NCBI GenBank assembly: GCA_028571685.1
Contig: CM053142.1
Coordinates: 128,704,796-128,768,795, forward strand
DNA: 64,000 nt
Reading direction: 5' to 3'
Source of the DNA: Heterohyrax brucei
Lineage: Eukaryota > Chordata > Mammalia > Hyracoidea > Procaviidae
Shown here: positions 13,240-24,775 of the stretch, piece by piece
Layout of the letters: each line of letters opens with the position of its first letter
Numbering within the stretch: position 1 is the first letter of the stretch
Translations under genes and position numbers: made by a program
The notes under the pieces: model-generated
What the model was told of the DNA's origin: nothing
What the model saw: the letters and a program-made list of their open reading frames with translations, nothing else
Databases searched by the model: none

Positions 13240-14714
13240 TGTCGTGGATTGAATTGTGTCCCCCCAAAACTAGGTGTAGCCATGTGGCTGGGCCATGATT
13301 CCAAGTATCTTGTGATTGCCCTCCATTTGTGGTTTTCCTATGCTATATGTTGCCGAGGCCCGTCACCCACAGAAGCCTCTGTAAGCAAGGCCACACACTT
13401 AATGTGATGGCGAGCAGACGCATCTCACCCTTTGGCCTATTTTTTGGCCTTGCTCTCCCTAATGATATTTTGCAACCTAATTAAACCTTTCTCAAAAATA
13501 GCCCCTTATCTCCCGGCACAAGGATCAAAGAAGATGCCTTCTAAGAAGGGTTTTACAACCCCCTCGGCTTAATGAATTCTGACACAACACGCCCAGCCCG
13601 GGAATACTGAGGCTGGCCCGGCTCTGCTGGCTTCCCCCAACTGCACTTCCCCCTCCACATGTGAAACACAAGATTACAGGAAGGCCCTGGGAAGCTTCCC
13701 AAGGACAACCCTCCACACAGCCCTTAGAAATAGACATCCCACTCCCTACATCAGGAAGATAGATAGGCTCCCAAGTTTATTATAATTGGTATGACAAATG
13801 AATAAATACTAAAGAAATATCCTTCTTAGAACAGCTTAAGGGTGGGGGAAGGTGGACGCTTACTATCCTCACAGGAAGAGATAGAATAAGAACAAAGGAG
13901 GAACACATAGAGACAGTCGGCTTTGAATGAGTCTACCCTTCTTTCTGTACCCTTGACCTCGAGACATGAATAGAGCTGATTAAGCTCAAGACATAACTTT
14001 GTTTTCACTGTTAATTATCACCACAATATACTTGCCTCGGGCCATTATCTAGAAGGCCTTGACACTTAACATGAAAAGAGATCATGAGGTATCAGTTTCT
14101 TACTAGCCAACAGCTTATGTGGCCAAAGACCAGGGTGAAATTACGTCACCTCATTGATTATAAAAAATAAAGAAAGGCAGACCCTGACAGACTGCTGATC
14201 TCCAGATTCCTGGTTGTCTCAGTCTCATTTCTTTCTTCTTCGCCGATGCCACCCATCCCTTCATGATCCCAGACCCTGCCGAGGCTGGCTCCCGGCAGTC
14301 TGTTAAAGGATTAAGGTGGGACTGTAAATCCCTTTATAAGATCACCTCCCTGCTCCACTGTAAAGGCAGTTTCCCCGGAGTATGGCTGCCCCACCCTTAA
14401 GCCTTTCATCCTGCAAGAGATAAAAGGAAAGAGAAGCAAGCAGAGAATTGGGAACCTGATACTATCGAGAAAGCAGCACTGGGAGAAGAGCACGTCCTTC
14501 AGAACTGAGGTTCCTGTGCCAAGATGCTCCCTGGACAAAGACTGATGCAATGCCGGGCTTTTCTGCAGAGCCAACAAGGGGGAAACTTTCCCCTGGAGTG
14601 GACACCCTGAATTTGGACTCGCAGCCTACCGTACTGTGTAAGAATAAACCTTCCTTTATTAAAGCCATCCACTCTGTGGTATTTCTACTAGAGCAGCCCT
14701 AGCTGATTAAAACA
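13240..14714 (+). mobile_element. MaLR/ERVL-type LTR, interrupted by an ERV2-like LTR
   Basis: Starts tgtcgtggattgaattgtgt and ends ctgattaaaaca. It is flanked by the 5-bp duplication GACAG (13235-13239 and 14715-14719), the size typical of ERVL/MaLR integration. Without the inner insertion it is about 528 bp, matching sister copies here. A polyadenylation signal (aataaa) precedes the 3' end near 14643. Confidence 0.9.
13351..14297 (+). mobile_element. Solo LTR, probably ERV2 (betaretrovirus-like)
   Basis: 947 bp bounded by TGCCG...CGGCA, a perfect short terminal inverted repeat, placed exactly where sister MaLR LTRs lose alignment. Flanking hexamers atatgt and gtctgt match at 4 of 6 positions, fitting a decayed 6-bp duplication. 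Near the right end a TATA-like/AATAAA cluster (tataaaaaataaag) is followed by a T/C-rich stretch. No gag, pol or env remains, so it is a recombination remnant. Class assignment is inference. Confidence 0.75.
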
Positions 14715-14872
14715 GACAGTAACAGGCTTGGTTTTTGTTCTTTTGTAGTCACCTTTCAGTACTTGTTTAAATATCCCCGGTGTGTGAACCTAATCCCTTC
14801 AGAAAACTTCCTATGTCTTCTTTGGGCATCTTCAGTTAATTGCTAACATTTATTAAGCACTTACGCATGATA

Positions 14873-15078
14873 AGGAGTCCCTGTGTGGCACCAATGGTTA
14901 AGTGCTTCACTATAAACCAAAATGTGGCAGTTCCAACACACTCAGGGGCTCCTTGGAAGACAGGCCTAGCAATCTGCTTCCAAAAGTCGACAGCCTTGAA
15001 AACCTTGTGGAATACAGTCCTACCTTGCACAGGTAGCATCACCACGAGTCAGAATTCAACCCGACAAAAACTAACAAT
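14873..15078 (+). repeat. AfroSINE
   Basis: Head ggagtccctgtgtggcacca, middle 'aagacaggcctagcaatctg' and RTE-like tail aattcaacccgacaaaaact. Confidence 0.9.
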
Positions 15079-15106
15079 GATGGCAACATTTGTGCTAAGC
15101 CTTAAG

Positions 15107-15637
15107 ATGCTGTGGTGGACAGACTCTAGGGGGCCACTCCAAGATCCCTGCCTTCTCATGTTCAATACCTGTGGTGGTCTGCTCCCTTGGGTGCAGGCAA
15201 AATTAATTACTTTTTTCTAATCAGTAGATCATGGCAAGGGTGCTGTGAGGGATGCAGTTATGAATCTGTGGCTATACACATAAGGTTGCGCCACCTACTA
15301 TGTAGAATCTTTCTCTCACTTGCTGGCTTTGAGGAAGCAGATGGTCGTGCCAGAGCTGAAGGCAGCCTTCATCTAACAGCCAGCAAGAAACTGAAGCCCT
15401 AAATGGAATTATGCAGCAACCTGAGTGAGCTGGGAAGCTGAACCCTTCTCCAGCTGAGCCTCAGATGAAACTGCAGCGCTAGCTGACACCTTGATTGCAG
15501 GTTTTGAGAGCTTAAATAGAGGACCAGATAAGAGATGCCTTGACTTCCAATCCACAGAAATTATGAAATAATAAATGTGTGTTGTCTAAACCTCCTAAAC
15601 TTGTGGCAATATTGTTATACAGCAAAATAACTAATAA
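15107..15637 (+). mobile_element. Old MLT1-type MaLR LTR, probable
   Basis: Opens tgctgtggtggacagactct. The 3' part 'gaaattatgaaataataaat' followed by 'atacagcaaaataactaata' is the usual MaLR terminal region with its polyadenylation signal. Confidence 0.65.
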
Positions 15638-15638
15638 G

Positions 15639-15983
15639 GAAGAACTGATGCATTTGAATTGTGGAGTTGGTGAAGAAAATTGAATATACTGCAGTTTGCC
15701 AAAAGAATTAAGCAATTTGTCTTAGGAGAAATACAACTAGTATGCTCCACAGAAGTGAGGATGATAAGACTTCAGCTCACCTAGTTTGGTCATCAGGAAA
15801 AAACAACTGCTAGAAAAGGATACTGTATTTTCTAATGTAGAGATGAAAGAAAATAAGGGAAACTCTCAATGAGATGGACTGATACAATAGCCACAACACT
15901 GGACTCACACATACCAATGATCATGAAAAAAATGGAACAAGATCAGGAAACATTTCATTCTGCTATATGTTAGGTCACTCTGA
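15639..15983 (+). mobile_element. RTE LINE 3' part, highly decayed
   Basis: 'gaactgatgcatttgaattg', 'tttgccaaaagaattaagca' and 'aatgagatggactgatacaa' align in order with the C-terminal coding part of the RTE copy at 57213-57792. Frames are broken. Confidence 0.75.
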
Positions 15984-16034
15984 GTCCTTCCTGTCATTAC
16001 AGTATTTTAAAAAATTACCTAAGCAATATAAAAA

Positions 16035-16435
16035 TATATGTTTTGTATAAGATTCAGATGATACTAGAAGTACATGGAGCCAAGCCTGCGGGTCTCCCTG
16101 CACACACTCCTCCTATTCTGCACCCCATCTCAGAGGAAGATGTTAAAGTTGGTGCCCAACCTTCCACTCCTTTTTCAAATATAACATGGAACTTAAATTG
16201 GGTCGAACAACAAAACTTACTGCTTGGTTTTTGCAAATTGTGTCCTGGAGGTCTTTTCATGCGCGGTCTATAGGTCTAACCTCATGTTTTTTAAACAGTT
16301 GTATAATCTTTCCTAGAATAGCTGTCTGACTACTTATTGATAGTAATTTTAGGTTACTTTGAATATTTCCTTATGACAAATGAACATCTTCTATTTATTG
16401 ATTTGCCAGTTATAAGATATATTTTATTCCAGGTC
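16035..16435. other. Possible old LINE 3' fragment
   Basis: 'tgtcctggaggtcttttcat' and the following stretch resemble a common old L1-type 3' sequence in antisense. Family not certain. Confidence 0.35.
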
Positions 16436-16684
16436 CTGCCTATTTTTATGGCCCTCTTCTGGCTACTATGTTACTGACCAAGCCTATGTCACATGCTCAC
16501 TCATGGCTGATTGGAGGATTTTCAGTTTGTATTCTTCAAAAGCAAAGCACCGAGGTTGGGCGAGATCCCCCCACATCCCAGTCCTCTGTGAGAACAGACA
16601 CTATCCCTCAGAGGCAACAGTGGTGGTGGCTGTGGCTGTTAAGCAGTACTTTAGTTTCCTAGTGAAAGAGGAGAAAACTTTTAA

Positions 16685-17090
16685 TAAGATTCCACTTTAA
16701 AATTCACAGAAGCCCAGATGCCCCTCTCCAGCACCAGCTCAAGGACATTTCCCCCTCCCCTCACAGAATCGTGAGATAAGCCCTGCTTCTAAGGAAAGAG
16801 GAGTTTCTTCTCTGTAAATGAACACTGACTGCTTATCTTTGCCTCTTAAGTTTGCAGGTGCCAACAGAAAAGCAATATGAAAATCTGTAAACCTGCTAAT
16901 GCCAATTAGAAAAGTGTATGGAAATTCCTTTGTCTGCTTTCTTGAGAAAATGTATAAAAAGGATGTTTTGATAACAGGACTGTATGCATGGCCATTTTGG
17001 ACCTCAGTCAGTCCGCTGCACTGCTGGCAATAAAACCCCTTCCTCTTTAAACAAAGTGGTGTTGGAGGCGTTTTCTGCTCTGTGGGCTGA
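16685..17090 (+). mobile_element. LTR fragment with TATA and polyadenylation signals
   Basis: A TATA-like box (tgtataaaaagg near 16951), then 'gctggcaataaaaccccttc' with an AATAAA at about 17030 and a GT-rich stretch downstream. This is the order of a retroviral U3-R-U5. Exact ends and class were not resolved; ERV1 is my guess. Confidence 0.5.
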
Positions 17091-17105
17091 ACTTATCTTC
17101 TTCCT

Positions 17106-17540
17106 GCAGTGCTAGAGCTGCTGTCAAAAAGTACCAATAGTTGGGAGACTTAGAAGAACAGAAGTGTATTGTCTCACAGTGCTGGAGGCTAGGAGTCCAA
17201 AATTAGGGTGCTAGTCATACTGATTCCTTCTGAGGGCTCTGAGACTCTGTTTTGTGTCTTCCTGCTAACTTCTGGCGATGGTTGGTGAACCCTGGCATTC
17301 CTTGACCTGTGGATACATCACTCCAAGTCTCTGCCTCAGGCTTTATATAGTAGTCTTCCCTCTATGTGTCTCTCTGTCTCTCCTCAGGATACCATTCAGA
17401 GAAGCACCCACTCTAGTGTGACTTCATGTTAACTAATAAAGTTATTAAAGATCGATTTCTAAACATGATCAGAGTCACAAGCACCAAGTAGGACTTCAAA
17501 ATATCTTTTTGGGTAACATAGTTCATCCCATAACAGCAGG
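17106..17540 (-). mobile_element. MaLR-type LTR, antisense
   Basis: 'tcacagtgctggaggctagg' near the left and 'agttcatcccataacagcag' at the right match the antisense MaLR pattern. Confidence 0.6.
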
Positions 17541-18644
17541 CTATTTAAATTTTTGTCGAAACATTTCTTATCAGATTTGGAATGAGTATCCTAAATTACC
17601 ACATCTCTTAAGTAGACAACCACATTAATATTTTTGTGCATAAGAGTGGGGAATATTGTAGGAGACATTATACACACATACATATAAAAGCACATATACT
17701 TTAACATTTTAATCAATACTACTGATGTGTCTCTCAAAAATTTTACATTCCTACAAACAGTATGAGTGTATTTTATTATATACTTTATATGCTTGAAATA
17801 ATCAGTATTTTTTAATATTTCCAAAGTTCTAATGTTTTGTTCCCTTTGTTTTTTGAGCAGAAGACAATTTCTTGCCACTCCGAATTACCACTACCTTCAT
17901 CTGGCCCCCTAGAAAGAGCAGTTTCTGGATATGTAAGAACTATAGCTGGAAAAATTTCTCCAGGTTTTAGAGTTGAGAGCAATGTGATGACATGAGGTGT
18001 TTTTTTTGGTGACCTTTGCCTTGGTTCTTTGAAAAACAGCTTGAGAGATTTTTTACCCACCTCCCAGAGGCCTTACCTTTGTCCTAGTTTTCTACCCAAT
18101 ACGGTTTGTTCTTTTGTCCAGGTTGACTGACATTTCCTGGGTAAGCTGTAAACAACTTGTGGATTGATACTTCTTGCCTGGTCCTGGGCTGCATCTGTCC
18201 TGAAATTAGTATGCACCTTGCAGATGCAAACAGGTGAGCTGTAGCTCTAGCCAGCCAAGCCAAGTGCCATCAAAAGCAGGGAGGCCAAAAAGAGACTGAT
18301 GAGGTTGTGTCTCTACTGGGAAGGATGTGCCTTGAAATTGATGAAAAATTTGTGTATATAAGTAGCCAAACCTACAGAGGTTTTTTCAGACAGAAAAAAG
18401 CAGGAAGACAAGCAGAAGGAAGAAAGAGAGATAAAAAGAAGCAGAGAGAAGGAGCAGAGGCAAGAAACCTCCTAAAAGAGCTGTATGTGTCAAAGGATGT
18501 AACACTGAAGACAGCAACAGGCACAGAAGGGGCCAAGGGGCACAGTCAGCAGTGACAGATGGCAGGGTCCAGAGAAGCCTTAGAAAGAGAAAAACAAAAC
18601 CTGCTGATGAGTATTAACGTGGAAGGGGCAAGGCTTCTGATAGG
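17541..18644. other. Unassigned; purine-rich tract near 18390-18550
   Basis: No gene recognised. An A/G-rich stretch gives a lysine-rich open frame that I do not believe. A degenerate copy of a short SINE-tail snippet (gccaagccaagtgcc) starts at 18254. Confidence 0.45.
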
Positions 18645-18835
18645 TGCTGTTCTCCAGAGAGAAATGTTTATGTTCTAACTCTGGTAACTGTGAATATGAC
18701 TGTTTTTGGAAATAGTGTCTTTGAAGATGTTATTAGTTAACATCTAGAGTAGGGTGGGTCCAATTTAATGTGAATGATGTCCTCATAAGTGAAGGAACCC
18801 AAAATGACACTCAGAGGGAAGACACTACTCAGTGC
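18645..18835 (+). mobile_element. MaLR-type LTR fragment
   Basis: 'gtctttgaagatgttattag' with the preceding ctgtttttggaaatagtg is a typical MaLR internal-LTR stretch. Both ends are lost. Confidence 0.6.
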
Positions 18836-18967
18836 TTATCAAATTTGCTGCTAGAAATATAGTAAGTATGGAGGACAATCAAGAATCAAGACTCTGTATG
18901 TCAGGTTGGAAAGAAGGAATGACTCATTTGAAACCCAGTGTACATAGCTGAAAGGTCAGGGCCATTG

Positions 18968-19168
18968 AATTAGGGTAACCCTAAATTAAATATTAGCTTT
19001 GTTGATGGATAAATATGAGCAAGTTACTTAAACATCTGTCAGCTTTAATTTCTTCCTCTGCAAACTGGAGAAACCTCCCCCCCATTTTTTTTTTTTAATA
19101 ATTAAGACCTAGATCATTTCTGGCACATGGTAGGTACCCAATAAAGGTTAGTTCCCTTCTCTCCTCAA
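18968..19168 (+). repeat. MIR
   Basis: 'gagcaagttacttaaacatc', 'atttcttcctctgcaaactg' and 'tttctggcacatggtaggta' occur in MIR order. A T-run at 19085-19096 lies inside. Confidence 0.75.
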
Positions 19169-19487
19169 CTATTTCTGACTGAAAATAATAAAAATAAATG
19201 CACAGATGGCAGAAAGGAGGCTATGAAGATGTTCAATATCATACGGAGTACCACAGCTCAACACAGAAGAAGCTCAGCCCTTAACAAGGCCCTACCTAGC
19301 TCATGAGAACAGGACCTATCAGTTTTATTTGACTGTGAGTTCAATTGAAAACAAATGCTACTTTAATAAGCTAAAATAATAAACAAACAAAAAAATCTTA
19401 ATGATATTAATTGAGTACAACATCCAATAGTTCTCTCATACTCTGTACTATTTAGACAATAGTTGGGAGAAGTGCTCAGTTTTGGCT
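19169..19487. other. Unassigned intronic sequence
   Basis: No gene or repeat recognised. Confidence 0.5.
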
Positions 19488-19646
19488 AAACTAGACGCAC
19501 TGCCATCAAGTTGATTCCAACTCATAGCAACCCTATGGACAGACTAGAACTGCCCATAGAGTTTCCAAGGAGTGCCTGGCTGACTTGAACTGCTGACCTT
19601 TTGGTTAGCAGGTGTAGCAGTTAACCATTATGACACCAGGGTTACC
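19488..19646 (-). repeat. AfroSINE, antisense
   Basis: 'gttgattccaactcatagca' through 'cttttggttagcaggtgtag' to the reversed head gacaccagggtt. Confidence 0.93.
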
Positions 19647-19799
19647 GCATATTAAAGAATACTGACATACCAGGGTGTGGAAAACATCACAAAAGGAAAG
19701 GTTTAAGGAAGGAAAATACTTTATCTGGTTAAAAGAAAACTTAGAGAAATGATGACAGCTCTAGTCAAGCAAACAAAAGACTTATTTCGGGATATTCAA

Positions 19800-20162
19800 A
19801 AGAATTACAACCAATGGCATGAAGTACAAGGTGGGTTCATTGGCCTAAGGAATACTTCCTTACATTAATAAGGAAGGATTCAGTCTGCAAGACTGGACTG
19901 TGTCTTGAGCCAATCTCTTCTGAGATGTAAAAGAAAGAAGCAAGCAGAGAGACAGAGGAACTCCCATCACCTACAAAAAAATGCCAGGAGAAGAATGCCT
20001 CCTTTGTACCAGAGCTTCCTGCCTTGAGTAGCTCCCAGACCAAGCACTGAAAGAGGAAGACATTCTCTGGAGCTGATGCCCTAAATTTAGATGCATAGCC
20101 TACTGTACTTGACAAAATAAATTTCTCTTTGTTAAAGCCATCCAATTCTATTTCTGTTACAA
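19800..20162 (+). mobile_element. MaLR-type LTR, 5'-truncated
   Basis: Contains 'gaagcaagcagagagacaga' and the 3' region 'aataaatttctctttgttaa' with its polyadenylation signal. The final bases are followed closely by an AfroSINE. Confidence 0.75.
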
Positions 20163-20181
20163 GACATATGGTTTGTACTCA

Positions 20182-20340
20182 GCTACTAGCTGGTGTAGTG
20201 ATTAAGAGTTGGGCTGCTAACAAAAACGTTGGCAGTTCAAATCTAACAGCCACTCCTTGGAAACTCTATGGGACAGTTCTACTCTATCCTATAGGGTTGC
20301 TGTGCACTGGCACTGACTCAATGGCAATGAACTTGTTTTC
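20182..20340 (+). repeat. AfroSINE
   Basis: 'tggtgtagtgattaagagtt', 'ttggcagttcaaatctaaca' and tail 'gactcaatggcaatgaactt'. Confidence 0.92.
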
Positions 20341-20356
20341 TGTTTTTGTTTTTTAC

Positions 20357-20516
20357 CAGCTGAAAGGTTGGCAGTTTGAACTCAGTAGCACTGCAGAAGA
20401 AGGGTGTGGTGATCTGCTTCTGTAAAGGTTATAGCCAAGAAAACCCTATGAGGCAGTTCTACTCTGTAATGTTTGAGTAGCTATGAGTTGGAATTGACTC
20501 AATGGCAATGGGTTAT
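20357..20516 (+). repeat. AfroSINE, head missing, tandem to the previous copy
   Basis: Starts at the 'cagctgaaaggttggcagtt' part of the consensus and ends 'gactcaatggcaatgggtta'. It includes the longer-variant insert 'gtgtggtgatctgcttctgt'. Confidence 0.9.
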
Positions 20517-21169
20517 CTTGTAAAATAATAAATTTCCTGTCATTAAAAATGAAACATGTTAGGTGTCAGGTTTCCTATACTGAAAGAGAAAAGCAGACAA
20601 AGATGTATATGTGTGTATACATGCTTAGGTGTTCATTAGACGGAAAAAGAGTCAGATGCTATGAACTCCACTCCATCATTCCATCTTGTCATTTTGTAAG
20701 GGTTGGTACATCACAGATCTTAAGTGGTAAAAGGAGAGCCTTTAATTCAACAAACATGGACTGTTTACCAGCTAAGAACCCTGCTGGGCAAAATTCTGCT
20801 GGGGCAATTCTTCAAAAAGAAAGTTTTTCTTAAACTAGGGTAGTAAGTCTAGTTCCCAAGAAAACAATTGCAGAGAAACTTGAAGATGGATGAACTAACT
20901 GCCAAAGTGTTCAGTAAAGACAAATAATGTTCTGGCTCTTCATAAAAGAAATAGTAATCATGGAAGGGAGAAGCTGTGGGAAATCTTCCAGTGGATATGA
21001 AACATGATATATGGGGAGGAATACTAGGTATTACCATTAAAAGGGTAATGCGATTTAATAGGTCAGGCTTGTAAGTCGGCAGAGGGTGACATTTAGCTGG
21101 GGACATAGGACAGATAGCACTATAGGGTAATCCTCCCTCATTGCCCCAGGCAACCCACTCACCCATTCT
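20517..21169. other. Unassigned intronic sequence
   Basis: No gene or repeat recognised. Confidence 0.5.
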
Positions 21170-22795
21170 TTGAAATGATACCGCCTCCTTTCTCTGCAAG
21201 CCTTTAACATCCCCTTCCCCTCTTTACTCTGTCCATGACCTTATTTCTTATTTCACTGAGAAACAAGCAACCAGAAGAAGACTCACACATCTTCTCAGCA
21301 GGACAGTTGCCTTGCTCTGGCCTCTGTGCCTACATACACAGACGTTCCCCTCTGCTGGGCCCTCTCGATGCTCGTCGCTTCCTCCATCAGTCTGTCATGC
21401 TCCACTAGATCAATGACATCAGCATAGAAACATACCAAATCCTCTACCATATTAAAAAAAAGTCTCCCCCTATACTCCTTCCAGCTTCTGTCCTATTTCT
21501 CTGTTCTTTATAGAAAAACTCTTGCAAAGAGTTGTCTACCTCCTTTGTTTCTTTATTCCTGTATTTGCACCTCAGCTCACTCTAATCAGGCTTTCACTTC
21601 CACAGTTCCCCTGAAACTGCTCTTGCCAGGGTCACCAAAAACTCCTCCTTTTGCAGACACTCATAGCTGATTCTCAGGCCTCACTTTATTCATCCTGGCA
21701 CCTGCACTTGACCCTGTGGATTCTCTATCCTTAGTAACATGCTGTTCTGAATTTGCATCCAAGTGTACCACCTTCTCCTGGTTCTCCTCCTGCCTCACTG
21801 CCTCTGTCTCTTTGTCTTTTGCTGCATTTTGACCCCACTGCTAACATCTGAGGGTCTGTGTGCCCCAGACTCGGTCCCTGGACCTCAGTGGATCGATCTG
21901 TGCTACCTAGATGATTACTGTACAATCACGAAGGGTGTAAGTACACTGACAAACTGACAGCTGTGCATTTTCTGTCTCCAAATGAGCTCTTCTCCATGTT
22001 CCCTACTCTCCTCTCCACCCATCCATTTATTCCTCAGTGGTTCTCTGGCTTAGTAACCAGCTCTACTATTTATCCAGTTGTGAAGAGCAAACATCTTGGA
22101 GTTATCCTGGAATCTTTTTTCCTCTCACTTCTTATGCCCACCTCATCAGTACAGAAATTAACTAGGTTCCTCTTCAAAAGGACTGTTTTTTCACTACCTC
22201 CACCTCCACCTCCACCGTCTTAGTCTAAGCTGCCCTTTTTTTCTGAACGATTACAACAGCCAGTTGACTAGGATTCTTATTTTCACTCGTCTCCTTCAAA
22301 GTCTGTTTTCCATGTTGCAGTTATAGTAATTATCTTCCTTAACTAAAGGTACATCAGCACCGTTTCTCTACCCCTACAATGGCTTCCTGTCATAGAATCA
22401 AATCTATTCTTAACACAGCCTACAAGGGTTTCAGGATCTATCCATGTCTATTTCTCCAATCTCTCTTGCCATTCTCAGCCTTGCTGGCCAGGCTGGCTTT
22501 CTCTCAAGGTCTTTAAACTTAATTTAATTTTTTTGGCTTAGAATCCTTTTCTTAGGATTAGGTGGCTCATCCCTCATTTCATGCACATTCAAATGCCACC
22601 TCCTTGGCAAGGCTCTCTGCGACTTTCCTTTCTAACACAGACCCTATGTCTTCCTGCTCCCACCACTCATGACTCTGTAACCAGTTCATTTCCCTTCATT
22701 GTACTAAGCACAGCCTGACTTTATGCCAGTCAATATTTGTTCACTGTCTCTTCTAGTAGAAAGCCAACTGTATGAAAGTGACATGTGAGTAACAA
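21170..22795 (+). mobile_element. L2 LINE, long 3' portion with decayed reverse transcriptase
   Basis: From 'tccatgaccttatttcttat' through 'aaaactcttgcaaagagttg', 'ctctaatcaggctttcactt', 'ctcctggttctcctcctgcc' and 'tcttggagttatcctggaat' to 'atgccacctccttggcaagg', the sequence follows the L2 consensus in order over about 1.6 kb. It covers much of the ORF2 reverse transcriptase. Stops and deletions are frequent, including loss of most of the stretch around the YADD motif. The extreme 3' tail is missing. Confidence 0.85.
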
Positions 22796-23227
22796 ATGTA
22801 CCCAGCATTCTAAGCCATTTACGGCTGATGGGTACATCCGAGAGTCTTAACTGACCAACTATCCTATTCTACAGTAGGCTGTGTAAGGTGATTCCTTACT
22901 TTCCTCACTGTCAAAACATAACAAAACATAACTTTCATCCAGTTAATTCATTTCAAAACCCTAACTGAAGTTCTCCCTAACCTGGAGAGCAGAACTGATT
23001 TTTTATCGATGCAAAAGTAGTAGAGAGAAACATTTTTTCTCATTGCACTTCTTGTGGACACAACACTGAGCCTCCGTATAAAATGACCCTCAGACATGGG
23101 AGATGTAAGTCTCCATGAGAGGCACTTCCAACTAATTACTGTGTTTACCTGAAATACATTACCTAGTGTGACTATTTCTGCAACAGGGTGTTCAGGAAAT
23201 AGCAAAGCACTGTACTCATTACCTGCA
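22796..23227. other. Unassigned intronic sequence
   Basis: Nothing recognised between the L2 and the long inverted repeat. Confidence 0.5.
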
Positions 23228-23675
23228 AGTCATTTTTCCTTCAACAGGGCTTTGAACTGGTTCTAAGTGGTTCAGTCATTGTTGACATAAATGAGGACTG
23301 TGTACTGTTGCATAGCAACCAAATATGTTGCCTGCTGGATTCTGACTTCAGTGGGAAACAACCCTACTCAAAGATGCCAGCTGACTCCATCACTTTGAAT
23401 AGGTGTCACTGTCGACAGTCCTGTCAATAATGCAATCTCCCTCTTGAATCCCAGGATTTTAGAAGACTAGATTGTTGGCAGGACTGTCGACAGTGACACT
23501 CATTCAAAGCAGTGGTCAGTCACCATCTCTGAGCAGGGCACTGCTCTTTGTTTTCCACTCCATGCAAAATACGATGGGCAGCAGGTTTGGTTGCTACGCG
23601 AGGCCTACATTGCCCTTAGTGTTGGCAATAACTGAACTGGTTCAAGGCCCTGCTTCAATTGCACACCAGAAAAAT
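23228..23675. repeat. Long imperfect inverted repeat (hairpin element)
   Basis: Two arms of about 165-200 bp pair in reverse complement around a 30-bp loop. The inner arms (23393-23438 and 23469-23509) are nearly perfect and each contains the self-palindrome ACTGTCGACAGT. The outer arms share gcatagcaaccaaa / tttggttgctacgc and gggctttgaactggttc / gaactggttcaaggccc, among other blocks. This looks like an old non-autonomous DNA transposon with long terminal inverted repeats. I do not recognise the family. Confidence 0.8.
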
Positions 23676-24589
23676 TATTATTTAAAAATCGTTTCCTGCA
23701 TATGTACCACTTTATTATATTTCACCCATGTTTACAAAAGTATGAGCAATGTTCAAACGTAACTGATGGTCATTTCACTGGATTGCTAATGAAAGCAGCA
23801 GCACTGAGCACACAAATCAAGCTGCTTGTTGGGCCTGGTACAGTTGGAAGAAAATCAGTCTGTACACCCAGCCACTTCACAACCTGCATCAGTTCTCCAG
23901 GGAAATCTTTCATGTGTACCTGCCATCATGAGTAATAAGTTCTGTTTTGCATTGCTCTATTTATAGACTCCAGCTATTTTCACACATTTTTTTAGCCCTT
24001 TCCTGTAGCAGAACACTTGAATGAATCATCTTGATGTTGTCAATTTTATTGTTAAATTATGCCCCAAATTTCTCTTTAGTGTTATAGTATTGCACAGACA
24101 TTTTCTGCCCAAATGGAAGCAAATGAGGTTGGGGAAAGATTACTGGCCTTTACAATTGTCTTGTTTCTAGCTGACCTATGTTCCAGTCACTGTGCAGCAG
24201 ACATCTTCCTTAGAAATGTTGTATTTGGTGCAGTCTCCATGCCAAAATGAATATTTATTGCACGGCATATTATGAGTCTGGAAAGAGGTGGCAAACAGAG
24301 ACTGTGTTGAACCTTTTTGTAGTAAAGTCATAATCCTCATAAGGTAACAGCTTCTGCACTAGAAATCCTGCCTGAAGATCTCTGCCTATTCATTCATTTC
24401 ACAAGTACAGAACGCATACATACCATCTGCCAAGCACTGTTCTATGCCGTGGTATTGTATACAGCCGGTTGTGCACACTAACTGTCCCTGTATAGCTTAC
24501 ATTTTAGTGGGGACTGAGAAAAAAAAAATCAGTTAATTTCAGAAACAAGCAATGATACAAATAGGGTGGGGGCAGAAGCTCAGATATAT
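23676..24589. other. Unassigned sequence with one ancient repeat-like stretch
   Basis: About 24390-24560 ('ctgccaagcactgttctatg' and 'tagcttacattttagtgggg') resembles the ancient repeat near 8890. The rest shows no repeat I know. Confidence 0.45.
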
Positions 24590-24775
24590 TTGAACTTGAC
24601 CATTAAGTCAAAGCTTCGTGGTTTGAACCCATCCAGTGGCATGACAGAAGAAAGGACTGGCAATCTGCTTCCATAAACATTACAGCCACGAAAACCCTGT
24701 GGGACTCAGTTCTTCTCTGCAATACATGGGGTCACCATGAGTCAGAATGAATGGGTCAGTGACAGGTACTGCTTC
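24590..24775 (+). repeat. AfroSINE, head decayed
   Basis: 'ctggcaatctgcttccataa', 'acgaaaaccctgtgggactc' and 'ggggtcaccatgagtcagaa' identify the longer variant. Confidence 0.88.

Larger units (their letters stand above)
13089..14745 (+). repeat. AfroSINE split by a MaLR/ERVL-type LTR
   Basis: The head and body occupy 13089-13239 and the tail (taacaggcttggtttttgtt) resumes at 14720. The SINE's own duplication TAGTCACCT is at 13080-13088 and 14746-14754. The LTR sits inside, so the SINE was there first. Confidence 0.95.

Noticed and set aside
14840-15220. 126-codon open frame
   Set aside because: Runs through an AfroSINE and into an LTR; translation of repeat sequence.
18307-18555. Lysine-rich 82-codon frame
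   Set aside because: Low-complexity A/G-rich DNA.
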